Of a stretch of 64,000 nt of DNA, positions 59,910 to 64,000 are shown piece after piece. The stretch is taken from contig JAUNTX010000002.1 of NCBI GenBank assembly GCA_030538475.1, positions 62,001 to 126,000 on the forward strand, written 5' to 3'. The notes under the pieces were generated by a model that was given only the letters and a program-made list of their open reading frames with translations, was not told where the DNA came from and made no database searches. Origin of the DNA: Dermabacter sp. Lineage in GTDB: Bacteria > Actinomycetota > Actinomycetes > Actinomycetales > Dermabacteraceae. The position numbers were made by a program, and so were the translations under genes. Every line of letters begins with the position of its first letter. Position 1 is the first letter of the stretch.

Positions 59910-60869
59910 CTACTCCCCCTCCTCCGCGCGCTCCCCCTCGACACCCCGCGCACCGTCGCGTGACCATTCGGAGTACGAACCGGGATACAGGTACACGTGC
60001 TCGAAACCGGCCTGATCCATCGCGAGCACGCTCAGCGCGGCGGCCATGCCGGAGCCGCAATAGGCGAAGCAGACGCGTTCGCGGCGAAGCCCCGCGTCCT
60101 CGAAGAGGCGGCGCAGCCGCGCGGGCGCGTGGAGGCGGCCGTCCTCGTCCAGCAGCGCCGAAGAAGGGACGTTGACGGCTCCCGGAATGTGCCCCGGGCG
60201 AGGATCCAGGGTCTCGCCCCTGCCCGCGAACCGTTCCGCGGGGCGCGCGTCCACGAGCAGCGCGCCGCGCGTGGGGATCGCATGGGCCACCTCGTCCATC
60301 GAGACGAGCCGCACGAACGGCTGGAAGTCAAACTCGACCGCCTCGCGCACGCTCTCCTCAGTCTCGAGGGCCTCCTCGCCCATCTCGCGTACCCACGCCG
60401 AGAGGCCGCCGTCGAGCACCGCAGCCCGCACGCCACTCAGGCGCAGCATGAGCACGAAGCGGGCGGCACCGAGGGGATCGTCGGCGCCGTAGGCCACCAC
60501 CGTGTCCTCGAAGGCGATACCGAGCTCCGCGAGGGTGTCCGCGAAATCGTCCTCGTTCGGGAACGGGTGCCTGCCCCGCTCGGGCGCGCCCTCGCCCGTG
60601 AGGTGGCGCTCGACATCCACGGCGATCGCGCCGGGAAGGTGCCCGCTCGCATACGGCGCGGGCGCGTTCGCCCCGGGCGGCGCCCAGCGCACGTCGGCCA
60701 GGACGAGCGCGCCAGCGCGCGCCTCATCTCCGCCCTCGCGGTCCTCACGGTCCTCGCGCCCACGGTCCTCGATCTCGCGGCGCAGCTCGCCCACCGAGAT
60801 GATCGGGGCAAGGCCCAGGGCGCCCGGGTCACTCCAGGTCACGGCATCATTCCCCAGTGCACGACTCAT
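59910..60869 (-). CDS. Two-domain sulfurtransferase (rhodanese)
   Basis: The 319-residue protein has two rhodanese domains: an inactive N-terminal one (ISVGELRREIED, APYASGHLPGAIAVDVERHL near 72-91, DTVVAYGADDPLGAARFVLMLR) and an active C-terminal one (ALLVDARPAERFAGRGE near 200, HIPGAVNVPSSALLDEDGRL, VCFAYCGSGMAAALSVLAMDQAG) with the persulfide Cys in CGSGMAA near 273. It moves sulfur from thiosulfate or 3-mercaptopyruvate. An insert of acidic/arginine repeats (EDREDREGGDEA) near 33-50 is unusual. The last residues are Glu-rich. Confidence 0.87.
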   Translation of the reverse strand: MSRALGNDAVTWSDPGALGLAPIISVGELRREIEDRGREDREDREGGDEARAGALVLADVRWAPPGANAPAPYASGHLPGAIAVDVERHLTGEGAPERGRHPFPNEDDFADTLAELGIAFEDTVVAYGADDPLGAARFVLMLRLSGVRAAVLDGGLSAWVREMGEEALETEESVREAVEFDFQPFVRLVSMDEVAHAIPTRGALLVDARPAERFAGRGETLDPRPGHIPGAVNVPSSALLDEDGRLHAPARLRRLFEDAGLRRERVCFAYCGSGMAAALSVLAMDQAGFEHVYLYPGSYSEWSRDGARGVEGERAEEGE

Positions 60870-60873
60870 GGAA

Positions 60874-61725
60874 TCAGCCTATCCCCCGCCGCGCGCGCAG
60901 GGCCGCGTCGATCACGTGGGCCACACCCGCCTCATCGTTCGTGGGGGCAATCGCCTGCGCCCCGGCGTGCAGGATGGGGTGGGCGTTGCGCACCGCGATG
61001 CCGAGCGCGGACCACGCGAGCATGGGGGCATCGTTCGGCATATCGCCCACGGCCCACACGCTGTGGCGCGGGATGCCGCGCGCGTGCGCGATCCGCGCCA
61101 GGGCCGTGGCCTTGCTGAGGGTGGGCGGGCTCAGTTCGGCAAGCGCGTCGTCGGTGGAGATGTGCAGGCTCGCGCGATCACCCACGAGGATGCGGACACG
61201 GGCGCGGAACTCGTCGGCGCTGAGCGTGCTCGAGCGGGCGAGGATCTTCCCGGCGGTATCGGGAAGCTCTTCGAGCGGGGCCACGACCTCGTCGGCCCCG
61301 ACCCGCGGGCCGCGCACCCAGCCGCTCGCCATGGGAAGCTCACTCACGGGGTAGTGGGCGTCGCGCCAGGGGCCGCTCGCGCGTTCGGCGGACAGGGCGA
61401 TGCCGGGGATCTCCCGCAGCCGCTCGACGATGGCGAGAGTTTCGGCGGGGGTGAAGCCGCCGGTCACGCGGACGCTCCCGGTCGCGGGCGCGTATTCGAA
61501 GGCGCCGTTGCCGGCCACGATGATGGCGTCCTCGCCGACGAGCGGGGCCAGGTGGGTGAGCCACCGGGGTGGGCGGGCGGTGACGATGAGCAGCGCCAGC
61601 CCGGCGTCGCGGGCGCGGGCGAAGGCGTCGGTGACCGGGGCGGGAATCTGGCCTCCAGAATCGGCCAGCGTGCCGTCATAATCGGTCGCGATGAGGCCGG
61701 GAGTGCGGCATATCAAGGCATTCAC
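60874..61725 (-). CDS. HAD-superfamily hydrolase, Cof type
   Basis: The 283-residue protein has motif I LIATDYDGTLADSGG near 11, motif II LLIVTARPPRWL near 43, a cap domain (FTPAETLAIVERLREIPGIAL, WRDAHYPVSELP), the Lys segment SKATALARIAHARGI near 205 and motif III AVGDMPNDAPMLAWSALG near 226. I prefer GTG 61725 with AGGA five bases upstream over the longer ORF to 61788. It dephosphorylates a small sugar phosphate or related molecule, unspecified. It runs four bases after the sulfurtransferase gene, probably in one operon. Confidence 0.84.
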   Translation of the reverse strand: MNALICRTPGLIATDYDGTLADSGGQIPAPVTDAFARARDAGLALLIVTARPPRWLTHLAPLVGEDAIIVAGNGAFEYAPATGSVRVTGGFTPAETLAIVERLREIPGIALSAERASGPWRDAHYPVSELPMASGWVRGPRVGADEVVAPLEELPDTAGKILARSSTLSADEFRARVRILVGDRASLHISTDDALAELSPPTLSKATALARIAHARGIPRHSVWAVGDMPNDAPMLAWSALGIAVRNAHPILHAGAQAIAPTNDEAGVAHVIDAALRARRGIG

Positions 61726-61810
61726 ATAGGTCCTGAACTTAAGGTCAGTAGGCGGTAGGGTTGGGGTGGGCCCCCGCACCGCAGTCATTCAACCATGCCA
61801 GGACCTCACC

Positions 61811-62356
61811 ATGAGCCGTTCCCCCTCTCCCCATATCGATTCCCACTCCATCGGCACCATTTCTCACGCTCCGGATCCCCGATATCCGGCGGTGGTGCCG
61901 CACCGGGGGATCACCCGGGCAAGCATTGGCCGCGTGGTTCTCTTTCAGATTGCCGGGAATGATCTCCCCCGCCTCGCCACGTTTTACCGACGAGTGTTCG
62001 GGTGGGTGATCGACGACTGGAGCGATGAACTGGGCCTCGACTACTGGGGGATTCGCACCGGACGCGGCACCGAGGGCATCGACGGCGTTCTCATGCCCAG
62101 AAGCGCCCGCCCCCACATGTCGCCCGATCACCTGCACGACGAGCACGAAGGGTACGACACCTCCCCCGTCGGCGCCCGCGCCGCCTCGCAGGTGACCGTC
62201 GCCGTGGATGACCTCGAGGAAGCATGCGCGCGCGTAGTGCAGCACGGCGGCGAAGTCATTGGCCGCCCCCTGCACATCCCCCACTTCGGTTCCTTCCAGG
62301 ACGTGCGCGACCCCGAGGGTACGCTCCTCGTGCTGGGCCACAGCACGCAGTTCTGA
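61811..62356 (+). CDS. VOC-fold (glyoxalase/bleomycin resistance-like) protein
   Basis: The 181-residue protein has a 40-residue N-terminal extension and then one VOC domain: GRVVLFQIAGNDLPRLATFYRRVFGWVIDDW near 41-71, an acidic loop HMSPDHLHDEHEGYDTSP near 98-115, VTVAVDDLEEACARVVQHGGEVIG near 124 and SFQDVRDPEGTLLVLGHS near 160. Metal-type His/Glu residues are present, so an enzyme is likely, but its substrate is not known. It is divergent from the HAD gene. Confidence 0.8.
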   Translation: MSRSPSPHIDSHSIGTISHAPDPRYPAVVPHRGITRASIGRVVLFQIAGNDLPRLATFYRRVFGWVIDDWSDELGLDYWGIRTGRGTEGIDGVLMPRSARPHMSPDHLHDEHEGYDTSPVGARAASQVTVAVDDLEEACARVVQHGGEVIGRPLHIPHFGSFQDVRDPEGTLLVLGHSTQF

Positions 62357-62383
62357 GGCGCCCGCGCGAGTAGAGTCGTGGCC

Positions 62384-63316
62384 ATGCCCCGCGTTTTGCA
62401 CACCGCCCAGGCCCTCGTGGACATCACGATCGAACTGCCGCACCTGCCCGAACGGGGCAACAACGTCAACGCCGCGGCCCTGCCCACCGCGACGGCGGGC
62501 GGCGCCGTGACCATCGTGGTGGCGGCGGCCCGCACGGGCGCGAGCGCGGTCCACGGCGGCGCCCACGGCGAAGGCCGCAACGGCGACCTCGTGCGCGAGA
62601 CGCTTCGTGAGAACGGCGTGGCCTTCAGCGCCCCCATGACCGAAGGGCGCGATACGGGCTCGTGCTACGTCTTTCTCGAACCCTCCGCCGAACGCACGTT
62701 CGTGACCTGCTACGGCGCCGAACGGGACATCAGCGAAAAATCGCTCAGCACGCTGAATCCCCAGAGTGGCGACCTCGTGTGCGTGAGCGGCTACAGCCTC
62801 TTTCCGCCCACCCGGGATCCCCTGCTCGCGTGGCTGAAGAGTCTCGATCCGGGCGTCATCGTGGTCCTGGATCCGGGCGCCCCGTTCGCCGATTTCCCGG
62901 GGGCGCTGCGCAGCGAGGTCCTCGGGCTCACCGGCGTGTGGACCTCGAACGCCGACGAGGCGCGGGCCCTCACGGGCGAGGCCGACGCCGCCCGCACCCC
63001 GGCCGCGCTCGCCCCGCTCTTGCCGGACGGCGCGGTCATCATCGTGCGCGACGGGCCGCGCGGCTGCTGGGTCCACGAGGACGGGCGCACTACCGCCGTG
63101 CCCGGCTTCCCGCAGGTGCCGGTGGATACGAACGGCGCGGGCGATACGCACACGGGCCTGTTGCTCGGCGAGCGCGCGCTCGGCGCCCCGTGGGTCCTCG
63201 CGGCGCGGCGCGCGAACGCGGGCGCGGCGATCAAGGTGACGCGCAAGGGGCCGATCACGGCGCCGCACCGCGCCGATATTGACGCCTTCCTTGCCGCCCA
63301 CACAGCCACCGTGTAG
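62384..63316 (+). CDS. PfkB-family carbohydrate kinase
   Basis: The 310-residue kinase has ELPHLPERGNNVNAAALPTATAGGAVTIVVAAARTGA near 16-52, ATGGAAxN-like features in altered form, VWTSNADEARALTGEAD near 185, and the C-terminal catalytic motif VDTNGAGDTHTGLLLGERALG near 247-267 with Asp of GAGD as base. PfkB enzymes phosphorylate sugars or nucleosides. A GTG at 62378 is an alternative start, and no strong ribosome site is seen. The exact sugar is not evident. Confidence 0.86.
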   Translation: MPRVLHTAQALVDITIELPHLPERGNNVNAAALPTATAGGAVTIVVAAARTGASAVHGGAHGEGRNGDLVRETLRENGVAFSAPMTEGRDTGSCYVFLEPSAERTFVTCYGAERDISEKSLSTLNPQSGDLVCVSGYSLFPPTRDPLLAWLKSLDPGVIVVLDPGAPFADFPGALRSEVLGLTGVWTSNADEARALTGEADAARTPAALAPLLPDGAVIIVRDGPRGCWVHEDGRTTAVPGFPQVPVDTNGAGDTHTGLLLGERALGAPWVLAARRANAGAAIKVTRKGPITAPHRADIDAFLAAHTATV

Positions 63317-63389
63317 CCCCACCCGATACGATGGCGCGGTACACACCACGCCCATGTCGAAAGCCACGGCAGAAGGGGAGGCCCGATTC

Positions 63390-63872
63390 GTGAGCCTGTT
63401 CGACTTGACCGCCCGCAGCATCGATGGACGCGAGGTGGCGCTCTCGGAGTATCGGGGGCAGGTGTGCCTCGTGGTCAATACCGCGAGCGAATGCGGTTTC
63501 ACCTCGCAATACGACGGCCTGGAAAAGCTCTACGCGACCTATCGGGACCGGGGCTTCACCGTGCTGGGCTTTCCGTGCAACCAGTTCCGGGGGCAGGAGC
63601 CGGGCACGGATGAGGAGATCGCGGACTTTTGCTCCACGACCTTCCAGCTCACCTTTCCCATGTTTTCTAAAATCGACGTCAACGGCCCCGATGCCCACCC
63701 GGTGTTTTCGTGGCTCACCGCCCAAAAGGGTGGCGTGCTCGGTGGCCGCATCGCCTGGAACTTCACGAAGTTCCTCGTGGGCCGCGACGGGGAGGTCATT
63801 CGCCGTTTCGCCCCGCCCATTCCTCCGCATCGGATCGCCCGCGCCATCGAGCGGGCCCTCGATGCCTCGTAG
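63390..63872 (+). CDS. Glutathione peroxidase-family thiol peroxidase
   Basis: The 160-residue enzyme has the active-site NTASECGFTSQYDGLEKLY near 30-48 with Cys35, GFPCNQFRGQEPGTDEEI near 66 with the Gln of the catalytic set, and WNFTKFLVGRDGEVIRRF near 128 with the Trp and Asn. Most bacterial members use thioredoxin rather than glutathione, and a second Cys (FCSTTFQLTFPMF, near 88) may resolve. I choose GTG 63390, with GGGGAGG eight bases upstream, over ATG 63354, which lacks a site; the length matches the family. Confidence 0.9.
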   Translation: MSLFDLTARSIDGREVALSEYRGQVCLVVNTASECGFTSQYDGLEKLYATYRDRGFTVLGFPCNQFRGQEPGTDEEIADFCSTTFQLTFPMFSKIDVNGPDAHPVFSWLTAQKGGVLGGRIAWNFTKFLVGRDGEVIRRFAPPIPPHRIARAIERALDAS

Positions 63873-63902
63873 TCTCATCACCTCCTGAAAGGGGAGCCAT
63901 TC

Positions 63903-64000
63903 ATGGAAGCACTCGTCGGACTCGGCGTTGGCGCGATCGGCCTCATCGTCGCCGTCATCGTCATTGGCGCCATGCTGTTCGGGGGCCTGCGCACCTCCAT
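63903..64000 (+). CDS. Membrane-anchored protein, 3'-truncated by window edge (possible SPFH/flotillin)
   Basis: The visible 32 residues (MEALVGLGVGAIGLIVAVIV, then IGAMLFGGLRTS) make one hydrophobic N-terminal segment after a GGGGAG ribosome site. A short start then a single helix is typical of SPFH/band-7 (flotillin) proteins, but the diagnostic domain lies outside the window, so this is only a suggestion. Confidence 0.45.
   Translation, partial: MEALVGLGVGAIGLIVAVIVIGAMLFGGLRTS

Noticed and set aside
1-64000. CRISPR array or long direct repeats
   Set aside because: I saw no regularly spaced repeats of CRISPR type anywhere, only short linker repeats within lipoproteins.

Overview
The window is about 64 kb of high-GC DNA (most genes are rich in G/C third positions) with compact, ATGA/GTGA-overlapping operons, GTG and TTG starts, Tat-like lipoprotein signals and actinobacterial families (DUF5926, DUF6318, an Rv0428c-type SH3 domain). 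It looks like a chromosomal segment of an actinomycete, plausibly of the Micrococcales; the genus cannot be fixed from the sequence alone. The neighbourhood serS / HAD phosphatase / tRNA-Ser / diacylglycerol kinase / pheA is a normal core arrangement.

Layout. (1) 1-2909, minus strand: a sugar-alcohol operon with an archaeal-type triosephosphate isomerase homologue, a class II ketose-bisphosphate aldolase, a YjbQ-family protein and a glucitol/sorbitol-type PTS (EIIC complete, EIIB cut by the window edge). (2) 3081-10010: a beta-glucoside module with a domain-permuted GH3 beta-glucosidase divergent from a carbohydrate ABC importer (binding lipoprotein, two permeases) and a LacI regulator; an 18-bp perfect palindrome overlaps the importer promoter. 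(3) 10011-19026: a lower-GC accessory region ending at the 3' end of tRNA-Ser(GCT). It holds a decayed 646-bp stretch, a three-gene ABC-2 exporter, a frameshifted ISL3-family transposase and an operon of four tandem DUF6318-like lipoproteins with one PKD-like secreted protein. (4) 19268-33788: core genes (peroxiredoxin, AcuI-type oxidoreductase, tRNA-Ser(TGA), HAD, serS, lipid kinase, pheA, large membrane protein, glycosyltransferase, DUF5926, uracil permease and others). (5) 33276-45445: a sialic-acid module, with a FadR-type regulator, esterase and flavin reductase divergent from a SatABCD-type importer (including a permease-ATPase fusion), then NanA-like lyase, ROK kinase, NanE epimerase and DUF4862. 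No sialidase, NagA or NagB is present in the window. (6) 45468-46910: a three-gene operon pairing a VbhA-like antitoxin with a small unknown protein and an AbiEii-like nucleotidyltransferase, a candidate undescribed toxin-antitoxin or defence module. (7) 47044-54884: a small membrane protein, argS, and an iron-siderophore uptake operon whose first gene fuses a siderophore-interacting reductase to a winged-helix/methyltransferase-like module behind a DtxR-type iron box. (8) 54908-64000: an alpha/beta hydrolase with an altered nucleophile elbow, MTA/SAH nucleosidase, BCCT transporter with a leader hairpin, secreted lipoprotein, ribbon-helix-helix protein, sulfurtransferase, HAD, VOC, PfkB kinase, glutathione peroxidase and a truncated membrane-anchored protein.

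The strongest candidates for undescribed biology are the DUF6318/PKD lipoprotein operon, the VbhA-nucleotidyltransferase operon, and the PTS operon with the archaeal-type isomerase. All function calls are made by eye from sequence motifs; no database search was run.
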